Shown here: positions 34,332 to 43,947 of the stretch, one piece after another
Position numbering within the stretch: the stretch's first letter is position 1
Layout: the number at the start of each line of letters is the position of its first letter
Program-made: the position numbers and the translations under genes
Origin: Myroides odoratus DSM 2801
GTDB lineage: Bacteria > Bacteroidota > Bacteroidia > Flavobacteriales > Flavobacteriaceae
Direction of reading: 5' to 3'
Assembly: GCF_000243275.1 (NCBI RefSeq)
Contig: NZ_CM001437.1
Coordinates: 3,780,866 to 3,844,865 of the forward strand
Length of the DNA stretch: 64,000 nt
The notes under the pieces: model-generated
Database searches by the model: none
Told to the model about the DNA's origin: nothing
The model's input: the letters and a program-made list of their open reading frames with translations, nothing else

Positions 34332-35717
34332 ATGAAAATACATACTATAGTAGTCTTTACTTTGTTTCTCTCAGGAGTTTTAACTTCCTGTGGAACAAGT
34401 AAAGCATATGAACCAGTGAAAGTGGTTCCGAATGCCTTATATCGTGATATCCCCTTAGATAGCGCGAGTATTGCCCAAATAACGTGGCAAGATTTCTTTT
34501 CAGATGTTCATTTACAAGAACTGCTAGAACTTGGGCTAGCGCGCAACTTAGATCTAAAAATAGGACTGGAGCGAATGCATAGCGCTTCTGCCTTACTCAA
34601 ACAAGCAAAAGCCAACTTCTTGCCTAGTGTAGCAGTAGGCGCTGGTATGAAACAATCGAGAATGTCAGAAAATCAGAGCTTCGGTATGCTGAAAAATGCA
34701 ACAGCTTATGACCTATTTGCAACCATGTCATGGGAAGTTGATGTGTGGGGAAAATTAGCGAGTAGTAAACGTGCGGCATATTATAAGTTATTGCAAACCA
34801 ACGAAACGCAACAAGCGGTTAAAACACAACTGATCTCGCAGATTGCGGATTACTATTATCAATTGGTAGCTTTAGACCGACAACAAGTTATATTGGAGCA
34901 GACGATTGAAAATAGAGCAGAGGATGTAAAAACAATGCAACGCTTGAAAGAATCAAGCGTAGTAACAGGAGCTACTGTGGTGCAAAGTGAAGCAAACTAT
35001 TATGCCGCTCAAGCTGATTTGCCTAATGTCAAAAGACAAATAAGAACAATTGAACATGCTTTGCAGGTTTTAATCGATAGTTCGGGAGCCGTTATCCCAC
35101 GCGGTAATTTTGACAGCCAAAGGATGGTGCAATCCATAGCAGTAGGTTTACCAGTTCAACTCTTAGCCAATCGACCAGATGTAAAAGCAGCTGAAATGGA
35201 AGTGGCTTCTTATTTTGAAGAAGTACACGTTGCCCGAAGAGCGTTTTATCCCGCACTGACCTTGACTGGAGGAACGGGCTATTCTACGTATGAGTTTAAA
35301 GAATGGTTTAGCACCACCGGTTTTTTTGCGAATATTGCTGGCGGTCTTGTACAACCATTATTCAACAAAAGGCTAAATAAAACGAGATTAGAAATAGCAA
35401 AGGCAAACTATCAAGAGAAAGTGTATCACTTCGAGAAAGCTTTACTCGTGGCGGGGCAAGAAGTGTCAGATGCTTTATACAGCTATCAAACAGCAAAAGA
35501 ACAGGAAGAGAAACGAGCACTGCAAGTGGAAAAATTAAGCTTGGCTGTTGACTATACGAAGAAGCTATTGCTTTATCACTCTTCGACAAATTACACGGAT
35601 GTTTTAACCTCTGAGCAAGCGTATTTAAACGCTCAAATACAGCAGACGAAGGATTGGTTATTAAAATGGCAATCGACGATTAAACTGTATCGAGCTTTAG
35701 GTGGCGGTGCCAAGTAG
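34332..35717 (+). CDS. NodT/OprM-type outer-membrane efflux lipoprotein
   Basis: A 461-residue TolC-family channel. It has a lipoprotein signal (LSGVLTSCGTSK) and two outer-membrane-efflux repeats with long helices; landmarks are WQDFFSDVHLQELLELGLAR, LLANRPDVKAAEMEVASYF and YPALTLTGGTGYS. It completes the tripartite pump. The gap of 62 bp after the permease gene contains no terminator, so the three genes form one operon. Confidence 0.93.
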   Translation: MKIHTIVVFTLFLSGVLTSCGTSKAYEPVKVVPNALYRDIPLDSASIAQITWQDFFSDVHLQELLELGLARNLDLKIGLERMHSASALLKQAKANFLPSVAVGAGMKQSRMSENQSFGMLKNATAYDLFATMSWEVDVWGKLASSKRAAYYKLLQTNETQQAVKTQLISQIADYYYQLVALDRQQVILEQTIENRAEDVKTMQRLKESSVVTGATVVQSEANYYAAQADLPNVKRQIRTIEHALQVLIDSSGAVIPRGNFDSQRMVQSIAVGLPVQLLANRPDVKAAEMEVASYFEEVHVARRAFYPALTLTGGTGYSTYEFKEWFSTTGFFANIAGGLVQPLFNKRLNKTRLEIAKANYQEKVYHFEKALLVAGQEVSDALYSYQTAKEQEEKRALQVEKLSLAVDYTKKLLLYHSSTNYTDVLTSEQAYLNAQIQQTKDWLLKWQSTIKLYRALGGGAK

Positions 35718-35750
35718 TAACATGTCGTTTATTTTTTACTTTATTTTTAG

Positions 35751-35780
35751 ACCCTCTATAGCTGATATAGAGGGTTTTGT
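35751..35780 (+). terminator. Terminator of the RND operon
   Basis: ACCCTCTATA (35751-35760) pairs with TATAGAGGGT (35766-35775), with T-rich sequence following. Confidence 0.8.
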
Positions 35781-35974
35781 TTTATAGAATTTTACAGTAC
35801 TACTTAAAATCAATACGAATAGGGAATCAAACTGTAATTAATATTTTATTATTTATTTTAAATCTGTAAATTTATGGTTAAATAATTGATTATATTATTT
35901 TGGATAAGTCTAGTAATAAATCGAACCTTCTATTTTTTGAATAGAAAGGAGGATTAAAAAAACCAGTTAAACCT

Positions 35975-37582
35975 ATGCGTAAACAATTTGTCGTTTTTTC
36001 AACATTACTTTTGATTGTAATGCTTCTACTTACTCTCTTTTTAAATAAGAATTGGGGCATCTTTTTTGTAATTCTTCTCGTATTTGTAATTATGGGATAT
36101 CAGGATATGTATCAAAAGAAACATACACTGAGGCGTATTTATCCAATTTTTGGTCGACTTCGCTATGTGATGGAAGAACTTCGACCTAAAATGTATCAAT
36201 ATTTTATTGAATCCGATACGGATGGTAAACCGATTAGTCGTATCGACCGTGCAACCATCTATCAACGTGCTAAAAAAGAATTGGAAACAATTCCATTTGG
36301 AACGCAGTTAGACGTTTATGCAGAGGGTTACGAATGGATGTGTCACTCAATCGCTCCAAAAGCCTTTGATAAACTAGATCACAATCCTCGTGTACTATTT
36401 GGTAATAAAGACTGTAAACAGCCGTATTCAGCTAGTATCCTCAATATTTCTGCCATGAGTTTTGGTTCACTAAGCGCTCAAGCCATAGAAGCCATGAGTG
36501 GTGGTGCAAAATTAGGGAATTTTGCGCATAATACTGGTGAAGGGGGAATAAGTCCGTATCATTTAAAAGGTGGAGGGGACTTAATTTGGCAAATTGGTAC
36601 GGGATACTTTGGATGTAGAGATGAGCATGGAAAATTTGATCCTACTTTATTTGCGGAAAAAGCGAAATTACCGAATGTAAAAATGATTGAGCTAAAAATC
36701 TCACAAGGAGCTAAACCAGGACATGGGGGAATACTTCCTGCGTCTAAAAATACAGTGGAAATTGCAGAAATCAGACACGTGAAACCACATACGGTTGTGG
36801 CTTCACCGCCTTACCACTCGGCTTTTAATTCACCACTAGAATTAGTTTCGTTTATTAAAGAATTGCGTACGCTATCAGAAGGGAAACCGATTGGATTTAA
36901 ACTGTGTATCGGACACAAAGCAGAGTTTATCTCTATTTGTAAGGCGATGGTTCATTTAGATACGTATCCTGATTTTATCACCGTAGATGGTGGAGAGGGA
37001 GGAACTGGAGCAGCGCCACAAGAGTTCTCGAACTATATCGGAGCACCGATGTTAGATGGATTGGCGTTTGTACATAATATTTTAATGGGAATGGGAATTC
37101 GCAAGCACATTAAGATTATTGCTTCTGGAAAAGTAACTTCGTCCTTTCATATTGCACGTGCGATGGCTTTAGGTGCAGATACATGTAATGCCGCTCGTGC
37201 CATGATGATTGCCATAGGTTGTATTCAAGCATTGTTATGTAACACGAACCGTTGTCCTACGGGAATTGCTACACAAGATCCTAAATTGACCATCGGTTTG
37301 GATGTTGCAGATAAAAAAGTACGTATGTCCAATTACCATAAAGGAACAGTGGAGAGCTTCGTAGAACTATTAGGTGCTTCTGGATTGGATGATATGAAAA
37401 ACATCACACGTTCACATATTTATAGACGTGTTTCATTAAACGATATGTTGACGTATGAAGAGATTTTTCCTTCTTTAAAAGTAGGATCTTTATTGGAAGG
37501 GAATATTCCCGATCGTTATAAACAAGATTTTGAATATGCAAATATGAACCGATGGGGGATTTCAATTGAAAACCAAGCGTAA
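35975..37582 (+). CDS. FMN-binding glutamate synthase-like protein
   Basis: A 535-residue membrane-anchored protein. Residues 5-40 are two hydrophobic segments; the rest is the TIM-barrel FMN domain of the glutamate synthase large subunit (about 95-500). Landmarks are GEGGISPYHLKGGGDLIWQI, SQGAKPGHGGILPASKNT, FITVDGGEGGTGAAPQEF, and the 3Fe-4S-type cysteine region ALLCNTNRCPTGIATQDP. There is no glutamine amidotransferase domain. Family members are common in Bacteroidota; the substrate is unproven. Confidence 0.88.
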   Translation: MRKQFVVFSTLLLIVMLLLTLFLNKNWGIFFVILLVFVIMGYQDMYQKKHTLRRIYPIFGRLRYVMEELRPKMYQYFIESDTDGKPISRIDRATIYQRAKKELETIPFGTQLDVYAEGYEWMCHSIAPKAFDKLDHNPRVLFGNKDCKQPYSASILNISAMSFGSLSAQAIEAMSGGAKLGNFAHNTGEGGISPYHLKGGGDLIWQIGTGYFGCRDEHGKFDPTLFAEKAKLPNVKMIELKISQGAKPGHGGILPASKNTVEIAEIRHVKPHTVVASPPYHSAFNSPLELVSFIKELRTLSEGKPIGFKLCIGHKAEFISICKAMVHLDTYPDFITVDGGEGGTGAAPQEFSNYIGAPMLDGLAFVHNILMGMGIRKHIKIIASGKVTSSFHIARAMALGADTCNAARAMMIAIGCIQALLCNTNRCPTGIATQDPKLTIGLDVADKKVRMSNYHKGTVESFVELLGASGLDDMKNITRSHIYRRVSLNDMLTYEEIFPSLKVGSLLEGNIPDRYKQDFEYANMNRWGISIENQA

Positions 37583-37613
37583 TTAGGTTTGGTTTTGGAA
37601 TCCGCTTAAAAAC

Positions 37614-37650
37614 AAAAAATCCGTAAACAGTTATTATTTACGGATTTTTT
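37614..37650 (+). terminator. Terminator after the glutamate synthase-like gene
   Basis: A perfect 14-bp stem, AAAAAATCCGTAAA (37614-37627) with TTTACGGATTTTTT (37637-37650). Confidence 0.85.
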
Positions 37651-37688
37651 ATTGTATATCATCTGATTTTCAGTGCTGTATAAAAATA

Positions 37689-38735
37689 CTACTCCAAGTA
37701 TATTTTTTGTATTTTCTCTAAATCTACGTTCAACACTTGGGTTAGATAGTTATCTATCGATCCGTGATCTGCCTTGATACGGTCAAGTCCTGCTTGAATG
37801 AATTCGGGACGAACGACAAACATACCTTCAAGTGCGGGATAGTCAGCAAGAAAACTGGCATATTTATCGCCTAGGTATGTGTTAGATAGTAGGTAATTAC
37901 TCATGATGGTTTCCTCGTCAACACCTAATGCTGATAGGAATAAAGCAGCTGCCATACCTGTACGGTCTTTACCCGCTGAACAATGGAACATCAGTGGTGT
38001 ATTTTTCTCGTCTTGTAAAAGTGCAAAATACTTGCGATATTGGTCGATGATGGTTGGGTCAGATACGAGTGTCTCGTTCATTTCTATCATCTTTTTATTG
38101 ATTTCTTCACGCTTTAGATCAACCATATCACCTAATGACGCTAAACCTAAATTACCAGGAGCAATACCATAGTGATGTGATTTAGTTACGGAAGGCAGCT
38201 TGTCAGGAGCATCAACAATCTCTTCATTAGTACGGAAATCAACGACTGTAGTTAAGGGTAAATTCTGCAAATAACCGAGGTCCGCTGGTGTGAGACCAGC
38301 TAAGTCGCCAGCACGAAATACCTTATTCCAACGCACATGTTTGCCATTTTTAGTTTTGATACCGCCTAAATCTCTAAAATTGTAAGCCCCCTCAAGTGGA
38401 AGCAAGCGCTCTGATAAAATGGTCTGAGCAGTAGGCGTAACGAGCAAGAAATAGGCGCGTTTTGTAGGGTCTGATTCGATAGAAAACACACCAGCCTTAT
38501 CGCCGTTGGCTACAGGTTGATCGAGGTTTATTTTATCAACCGATGGCCCTGCATAGAGTTGCCAAGGCTCGTTGAGTTGAATGTCAAGACTAACTGATTT
38601 ATCTTTGGCATCTCTCAATATACTTACTTGATCCGAGATATCTTTCCCTAAGTACTGAACTGTTTTCTTATTATCGCTACACGAAAATAATGTACCTAGA
38701 ATTAGTATTGAAAAAATAAATTTTAGTTTATTCAT
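37689..38735 (-). CDS. Lipoprotein tyrosine-protein phosphatase
   Basis: A 348-residue protein with a lipoprotein signal (LGTLFSCSDN, Cys19), a small beta-rich N-terminal part (about 25-105) and a Y_phosphatase3 domain. The active site is HCSAGKDRTG (251-260) with nucleophile Cys252 and Arg258, and the upstream NFRDLGG and VVDFRTNEE motifs are those of the PtpA/LipA group. It would remove phosphate from tyrosine or phosphoinositides at the cell surface or in the periplasm. Physiological substrate is unknown. Confidence 0.9.
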   Translation of the reverse strand: MNKLKFIFSILILGTLFSCSDNKKTVQYLGKDISDQVSILRDAKDKSVSLDIQLNEPWQLYAGPSVDKINLDQPVANGDKAGVFSIESDPTKRAYFLLVTPTAQTILSERLLPLEGAYNFRDLGGIKTKNGKHVRWNKVFRAGDLAGLTPADLGYLQNLPLTTVVDFRTNEEIVDAPDKLPSVTKSHHYGIAPGNLGLASLGDMVDLKREEINKKMIEMNETLVSDPTIIDQYRKYFALLQDEKNTPLMFHCSAGKDRTGMAAALFLSALGVDEETIMSNYLLSNTYLGDKYASFLADYPALEGMFVVRPEFIQAGLDRIKADHGSIDNYLTQVLNVDLEKIQKIYLE

Positions 38736-39176
38736 AATTGTATTATTTATTAAATTAATTGTTGACCTTATTATTGTATTGAGGAGTACTGTTGCTTTAC
38801 GTTCCTATAAATAGTGTATTGAGCTCTTTCTTCTTGGTTTTGGCAACTTTACATTGATGCTAGTTGAAGTTGCCATGCTTACCTAAATAGTATTATGTGC
38901 TAAATTTAGTTGAAATAATTCATTTATTTAATTAAAGTTAACTTTTTTGGGTGATACTAATGTGGAATTGGATTGTGTTTTATTAAGTTTTTATAAGTTT
39001 TAACAAATCTGCCTAGAGATGCTTTTTTATTTAGTCAAATCTTTTTTGAATACATACTTGCTTTGGACAAAAACTTTTGCGCTTGATCTCAAAAAGGAGA
39101 GTAGGTGTAAAACTTTTAGCTTACATTATTTAGCTATAGTCAACTAGTTTAATGATATATGATATGAAATAAAACA
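38736..39176. other. Intergenic stretch left of the tRNA-Pro fragment
   Basis: About 440 bp, AT-rich; I see no gene, repeat or RNA structure in it. Confidence 0.3.
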
Positions 39177-39211
39177 AAAAACCCGCAAATTCTATGAATT
39201 TGCGGGTTTTT
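39177..39211 (-). terminator. Terminator of the disrupted tRNA-Pro gene
   Basis: A perfect 16-bp stem, AAAAACCCGCAAATTC (39177-39192) with its complement at 39196-39211, lies just beyond the tRNA 3' end when read on the minus strand and is followed there by T-rich sequence. Confidence 0.75.
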
Positions 39212-39234
39212 GATAACACGTAGTGTAAGTGTTG

Positions 39235-39256
39235 TCGGGGTGGCAGGATTCGAACC
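39235..39256 (-). other. tRNA-Pro 3'-end fragment, attachment site at island border
   Basis: On the minus strand these 22 nt read GGTTCGAATCC, then TGCCACCCCGA: the T-loop, 3' T-stem and acceptor strand of a tRNA whose 5' acceptor would be CGGGGTG, as in flavobacterial tRNA-Pro. The 5' T-stem needed (GCAGG) is absent; the flanking AGTGG does not pair, and no D- or anticodon arm precedes it. It is therefore only the 3' end, as left where an element has integrated into a tRNA gene. Confidence 0.78.
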
Positions 39257-39970
39257 ACTCCTCGTAAATATCTTTAAATCAGGTAATTGTATTGTTTGTG
39301 AAAAACCAACTCACCTAATAACTCACCTTAGTAAATTAGGTTAAAATCAAATATAATGCTTTTAAATGTATTAAAAAAGTACTAAAAAGTTAAATAATCA
39401 CCTGTTTTTTTGATTGATGGAAGCGAATATTTTAGTAAAAATATTAGTTTTGGTCTTTGTTTCTTTTTGTTTTATTTTTCAATGATTTGTTGTGCTTTTT
39501 TCATGTTATTTGTTGATTAATTGAATTTAATGCATTTTGTTGTGAAGTGATTTACTTGTTAAGGTATTATTGTGTTGTCGGGGTGTATGTTTAGCTTTAA
39601 TTATGTATTTTTTGAGTTGAAAGATTGAACCATTTTAACTTACATGTGTAATACTGATAATTTTATTGTTCTCGAATTTAAATTTCATTTGTTCATGTTT
39701 TAAATTGGATTGCATTTCTTGATTAACTGTTTTAGGAAAGTATTTTATTCCAGTACTAACCGAGGGCAAATTGAAACTCCAAGAAAATCTTATTTTAAAA
39801 TCTTTTCCTAATAATTATTGTTCCAATGAATTTTGATATTCAATCGTTGCTCAAAATAGATATTAGTATCAAGATTTTTTTTTTATGATTTCATCTTCTT
39901 TAATTTTGTTAGAAGCGTTGAAAAAATCTCTAATGATTTTTCTTGATAGTTTTTGTACTTCTCTAATAGC
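39257..39970. other. Gene-free stretch at the island border
   Basis: About 710 bp of AT-rich sequence. A 14-bp copy of the border sequence GTGTTGTCGGGGTG (39229-39242) recurs at 39572-39585. No gene or RNA is recognised. Confidence 0.35.
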
Positions 39971-40544
39971 CTATTTTTTGTTATTTTGAAAGATTAAAAA
40001 ATTGTCATCGGCTAATTCAGAAACTTTTGTGTACCCACAATGAAAGTTATTTAAAATAGATTCGTATAATCCATTATGTAAAATCTTAGCGTCATCATCA
40101 TCATTTTTTGTTTTGAAAGCAGCATCGATTAATACATAATCGTTTTCATTAGTATTCACATTAAATACTGTCTTACGGTAAAGTGTAAATAAGATCACCA
40201 TGTCTTATACCTTCCCATTTTATTCTTTCAAATTTCAATATGTTTAGGTCATTACTAACGTAGCATTTATTACCTATAATTCCATATTTAGTATCTCTGC
40301 ATTCGCCACAGGTATAGCTAATACAGGTTACATTTCCGTTTTGATCAAAACTTTGTCCACTAATTGCTTTGGTGTATTTGTGTGGAGTTAATTGCTTCGC
40401 AATGAAATAAGAAGATAAACTAGAACGCCAGTCTAAACGTCTAGTGGATAGGCTACTTAAGAAAGCTTCAGCTACGTCCTGTATTGAGATTGTAGGTAGT
40501 ATATTGAATATGAGTTCCAGGCAATTATCGTGAGAAATTGTCAA
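39971..40544 (-). pseudogene. Hypothetical protein with a frameshift
   Basis: Two overlapping minus-strand frames look like one gene. The first (40544-40173, from a TTG) contains RLDWRSSLSSYFIAKQLTPH and a CGECRD cysteine pair and ends HGDLIYTLP; the second (to 39971) continues KTVFNVNTNENDYVLIDAAF and ends LIFQNNKK. A single-base shift near 40175 would join them into about 190 residues. I recognise no family. A strong hairpin lies just upstream, so the true 5' end may also be missing. Confidence 0.5.
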
Positions 40545-40552
40545 AAGGATTA

Positions 40553-40598
40553 AACACTTCCTGCTGATTTTGTCTATGCAAAATCAGCAGGAAGTGTT
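40553..40598. terminator. Strong hairpin, possible terminator
   Basis: A perfect 20-bp stem, AACACTTCCTGCTGATTTTG (40553-40572) with its complement at 40579-40598, has a 6-nt loop. On the plus strand a moderately T-rich stretch follows. It lies where no gene ends, so it may be a relic of a deleted gene or an operator. Confidence 0.5.
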
Positions 40599-40787
40599 TG
40601 TCTGTCTTTTACTTTGATCCATCCACTTTTCCAATAAGTCTTGAATAGTATGTTTTTGGCTTTTTTGTCCATTTGTGTTTTTTATCTTTTTACGAAAATA
40701 AGGATTTGTTAATAAAGCAGAGGTGAATTAAACCTTTTAAGGTTTATTTCGATTTTTACAAGTGAAGTATAATAGATTGATCGTTGA

Positions 40788-40795
40788 TATTTTTG
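40788..40795 (+). promoter_or_regulatory. Minus-7 element for the DJ-1/PfpI gene
   Basis: TATTTTTG fits TAnnTTTG and lies 66 bp before the start codon; a minus-33 element is not clear. Confidence 0.4.
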
Positions 40796-40861
40796 TACTA
40801 AATATGTAAACAGTTATTTTCTAATAGTAATTTAAATTTGACATTTTAAATCATTATAGTT

Positions 40862-41542
40862 ATGAATGTAAGTATTAAATTAGTGTTACTTTTTTTCTTT
40901 ATTACAAATTTAAATTTTGCACAGAATAAAATGAAAATAGGAGTTTTTATTTATCCTGGAATGGAATTACAAGATTTTGCAGGTCCCACAGATGTTTTTG
41001 TAAAAGCCAATAGGTATACTGATATTGTATATGAAATTTTTACTTTCTCATTCACACAAGAAGTGATTCGTACAGAAAGAAATGCCGTTGCTATTACTGC
41101 TGATTATGATTTTAACAATCTCCCTGAAGTAGATCTTATTATTGTACCAGGGGCACCAATGGATGTTATAAGGAAGTTTTCAAAAGATACAAAGATTCAA
41201 GCATTTTTAAATACAAAAAAAGAAGTTGGAATAACTATAGCATCTATCTGTACAGGAGCTTTTTTTCTTGCTGAAGCGGGATTACTAGAAAACATAAAAT
41301 ATACAACACATTTCTTAAGAGCTGATTTATTACAATCCGAATTGAATAATGCTCAATTAGTAAAAGATGTGAGATTTGTAGATAGCGGTCAGATTCTAAC
41401 AGGATCTGGAATTACTTCTGGGATTGATTTAGCACTGTATATTGTAGAGAAGTTTAGCGGGAAAAAAGTACAAGAAAAGGTAGCTAAAGCTATGCAGTAT
41501 AATTACCATATCGAACAGAAATGGCCAGAAATGAGCGAGTAA
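40862..41542 (+). CDS. Exported DJ-1/PfpI-family protein
   Basis: A 226-residue protein with an N-terminal signal peptide (LVLLFFFITNLNFAQ, cleavage likely after Ala20) and a class I glutamine amidotransferase-like domain. The nucleophile elbow is ASICTGAFFLAEAGLL with Cys130, preceded by VDLIIVPGAP and followed by a TTHF motif. It resembles the DJ-1/PfpI domain of AraC-type GATase regulators and isonitrile hydratases but lacks any DNA-binding part. Export of such a domain is less common. Function is unknown. Confidence 0.8.
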   Translation: MNVSIKLVLLFFFITNLNFAQNKMKIGVFIYPGMELQDFAGPTDVFVKANRYTDIVYEIFTFSFTQEVIRTERNAVAITADYDFNNLPEVDLIIVPGAPMDVIRKFSKDTKIQAFLNTKKEVGITIASICTGAFFLAEAGLLENIKYTTHFLRADLLQSELNNAQLVKDVRFVDSGQILTGSGITSGIDLALYIVEKFSGKKVQEKVAKAMQYNYHIEQKWPEMSE

Positions 41543-41726
41543 ATTTTTTTGAGTTTTGATTTGCTTATCTGTTATGGGGTTGGGGGCTTCTCGATTTTTT
41601 TGTCTTGAAGGTAGAACCTTTTAATCAAGATTATAGTGCGTTAATTAGTATGTGATTGCCAGGATAGTTTGTGACTGCATTGGATGAAACGATGCTTGTG
41701 GATTGAATATGTGATAGAATGTTTTT

Positions 41727-41734
41727 TATCTTTG
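41727..41734 (+). promoter_or_regulatory. Minus-7 element abutting the first Crp/Fnr start codon
   Basis: TATCTTTG matches the consensus exactly, with TTG 21 nt upstream (41703-41705). It ends only four bases before the ATG at 41739, so the message would have almost no leader. Confidence 0.5.
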
Positions 41735-41738
41735 TCAA

Positions 41739-42314
41739 ATGTATAACCAGCTTATTGAACTTATTGATAAACATGTATCTCTTTCGGATGTTGAGAGAAA
41801 GGTTTGTGTGCAATATTTCGAACCTTTTCAAATTCCTAAGAACAGTATTCTTGAAGAAGAGGGGAAAGTACCTAAGTATTTGTATTTTGTCGTTTCTGGT
41901 TTTCTAAGGTTGTTTCATTACAAGGAAAATGGTGATGAAGTAACCACCCATATTAATTGCCCACCAGGTTTTATTACCTCATATTCAAATTTTTCTAGCA
42001 ATAAGATATCTGATGAAAACCTTGAAAGTATCACTGCATGTGAGCTATTACGGATAACTAAGACTGATCTTGATTTACTTATTAAACAGAGTGATGCATT
42101 TAGAGATTTCAGTATTTGGGTGTTTCAGCAATCTTTATCTTATAATGAAAATCGTTCGAGAGAACTAGCCACACTTACTGCAGAAAAACGTTATTTGAAG
42201 TTAATTGAAAATTATCCTGAAATTCTTTATCATGTTCCAATGCAGTATATCGCTTCTTTTTTGGGTATGAACCCCAAAAGTTTGAGCCGTATTCGAAAAC
42301 AAGTTATTAAGTAA
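41739..42314 (+). CDS. Crp/Fnr-family regulator, copy 1
   Basis: A 191-residue regulator with a cyclic-nucleotide-binding fold (about 20-115, SILEEEGKVPKYLYFVVSGF) and a short HTH end (YIASFLGMNPKSLSRIRKQV). Like many Bacteroidota Crp/Fnr proteins it lacks the Fnr cysteines and the Arg-x-Ser pocket of true CRP. It is followed 64 bp later by an NAD-dependent epimerase gene; the same pair of families recurs at 46.0-47.5 kb, which suggests that each regulator controls the reductase beside it. Confidence 0.88.
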   Translation: MYNQLIELIDKHVSLSDVERKVCVQYFEPFQIPKNSILEEEGKVPKYLYFVVSGFLRLFHYKENGDEVTTHINCPPGFITSYSNFSSNKISDENLESITACELLRITKTDLDLLIKQSDAFRDFSIWVFQQSLSYNENRSRELATLTAEKRYLKLIENYPEILYHVPMQYIASFLGMNPKSLSRIRKQVIK

Positions 42315-42378
42315 CATTTGTGAAGTGATTTTAAATGAGCAAAGTTGATTTTTGCCTTATCATTTAAAATCAAAGGAT

Positions 42379-43389
42379 ATGAAAAATAAACAACTCGTCT
42401 TGGTGTCAGGAGCTAATGGACATTTAGGAAATAATCTAGTACGATTATTAATTAAAAAAGGATTTCAAGTTCGTGCTTCTGTTCGCAATACCAATAATAA
42501 TGAATGTTTTAAGGGATTGGAGTGCGAAGTGGTACAGGCAGATATTACGGACAAAGCTTCATTTGTAAGAGCCTTGCAAGGGGTTGATACATTTTATGCG
42601 GTAGGAGCTGCTTTTAAGTTATGGGCAAAAGACCCTAAGAAGGAGATTTACGATGTGAATATGCTGGGGACTCGTTATACAATAGAAGCCGCTGCCATAG
42701 CTGGTGTTAAAAAAATTGTCTATGTTAGCTCTATTGCGGCTCTAGATTATACTAATCTACCCACAAAAGAAAGTAATGGTTACAATTCCGATCGCAGGGA
42801 TATGTATTACAATTCGAAGAATGATGGCGAACAACTAGCCTTTAAACTCGCAGGAGAATTGGGAATTGAATTGGTGTCCGTAATGCCCGGAGCGATGATA
42901 GGTAGTGAAGCTTTTCCTCCTTTGAGTGTTTCGTATGGTGTTTTGAAATTGATTTTGAATAAACAAATCCCAATAGATACAAAGATTACATTAAACTGGG
43001 TGGATGTGAAAGACGTAGCAGAAGGTTGTTATTTAGCTGCACAAAAGGGACGCCCAGGAGAGCGGTATATTCTCGCTAATGATACATGTATGACTATTAC
43101 AGAAACAACAAAGTTAGCTCAAGAGCTTTACCCAAAACTAAGACTTAAAGTACCAGGAAGTGTACCTAAATTTGTACTTTATATTATTGCTAGCATGATG
43201 GAGTTTTCTGCAAAGTTGAATGGAAAACCACCAGTACTAACAAGGAAAGATATTGCTATGTTTTCAGGTTTACAACAAGATTTTGATATTTCAAAATCTA
43301 GAAAAGAATTGGGGTTTAATCCTAAAAAAGGAAGACAAATAGTAAAAGAAGCATTCGATTATCTAATTGAACATAGAAATTTACTATGA
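42379..43389 (+). CDS. Extended SDR (NAD-dependent epimerase/dehydratase)
   Basis: A 336-residue extended SDR. The dinucleotide loop is LVSGANGHLGNNLVRLL, the catalytic region YNSKNDGEQLA (Tyr-x3-Asp, where the usual Lys is replaced by Asp if this is the active Tyr; YYNSK supplies an alternative Tyr-x3-Lys), and VSSIAAL precedes it. It is similar in type to dihydroflavonol-4-reductase relatives. A TTG at 42352 is in frame, but the ATG at 42379 gives the standard start. Substrate is unknown. Confidence 0.85.
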   Translation: MKNKQLVLVSGANGHLGNNLVRLLIKKGFQVRASVRNTNNNECFKGLECEVVQADITDKASFVRALQGVDTFYAVGAAFKLWAKDPKKEIYDVNMLGTRYTIEAAAIAGVKKIVYVSSIAALDYTNLPTKESNGYNSDRRDMYYNSKNDGEQLAFKLAGELGIELVSVMPGAMIGSEAFPPLSVSYGVLKLILNKQIPIDTKITLNWVDVKDVAEGCYLAAQKGRPGERYILANDTCMTITETTKLAQELYPKLRLKVPGSVPKFVLYIIASMMEFSAKLNGKPPVLTRKDIAMFSGLQQDFDISKSRKELGFNPKKGRQIVKEAFDYLIEHRNLL

Positions 43390-43552
43390 CTTATTAAAGG
43401 TTTCTATTCCCATCTAATTTTTTTTGAGTAGTGAAAAAACGTGGCTATCCTTTTTATATCCTGTTTTTTTAACTATTTATAAAATTAGACCTAGAAAACT
43501 TCGGATTAAAAACATTTAGATATCTTCGCATAGTAAGGTTGAGAAATAAAAG

Positions 43553-43947
43553 ATGAATATAGTTTCCAGAATAAAGAGGATGACTTTTTTGTTGTAGTTG
43601 AACATCTTGTAAATAAGTATGATATATTAATTTTTGTTATTCCTGTTTATTGGTATTCTATGAGTGGAGTAATGAAGATCTTTTTTTGACAGAATTTCTG
43701 ATTGCCTTAAAATATATAAAGAAACAGGTCGAAAGTTAAGAGGTAAAGAAGTTGCATTTACTAGCTCAGGTTATGATGATGAGTTAAAACTAGGCTTTTA
43801 TATGCCATTTATTGAAACATCAAAGCATATAGGAATGAGTTATATTGCAGATATGCCTGTGAAAATAATAGTTTAGAAGAAAAGAGAACCAAATTAAATG
43901 AATTTATTAAAAAACTAACTAATAATGAATATAGATCAATATCTTAA
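43553..43947 (+). pseudogene. Flavodoxin-fold NAD(P)H oxidoreductase remnant
   Basis: Three reading-frame pieces in order read EDDFFVVVEHLVNKYDILIF with VIPVYWYSMSGVMKIF, then ISDCLKIYKETGRKLRGKEV with AFTSSGYDDELKLGFYMPFI, then LEEKRTKLNEFIKKLTNNEY. This is the P-x-YWYSMSG-MK flavin loop of an NADPH-dependent reductase, broken by shifts near 43686 and 43862 and lacking its N-terminus. The last frame overlaps the start of the arylamine N-acetyltransferase gene. Confidence 0.7.

Noticed and set aside
39229..39585. 14-bp direct repeat GTGTTGTCGGGGTG (39229 and 39572) as a complete att pair
   Set aside because: Only 343 bp apart and the second copy lacks the T-arm part; it may be a nested or partial site, but does not define the island ends.
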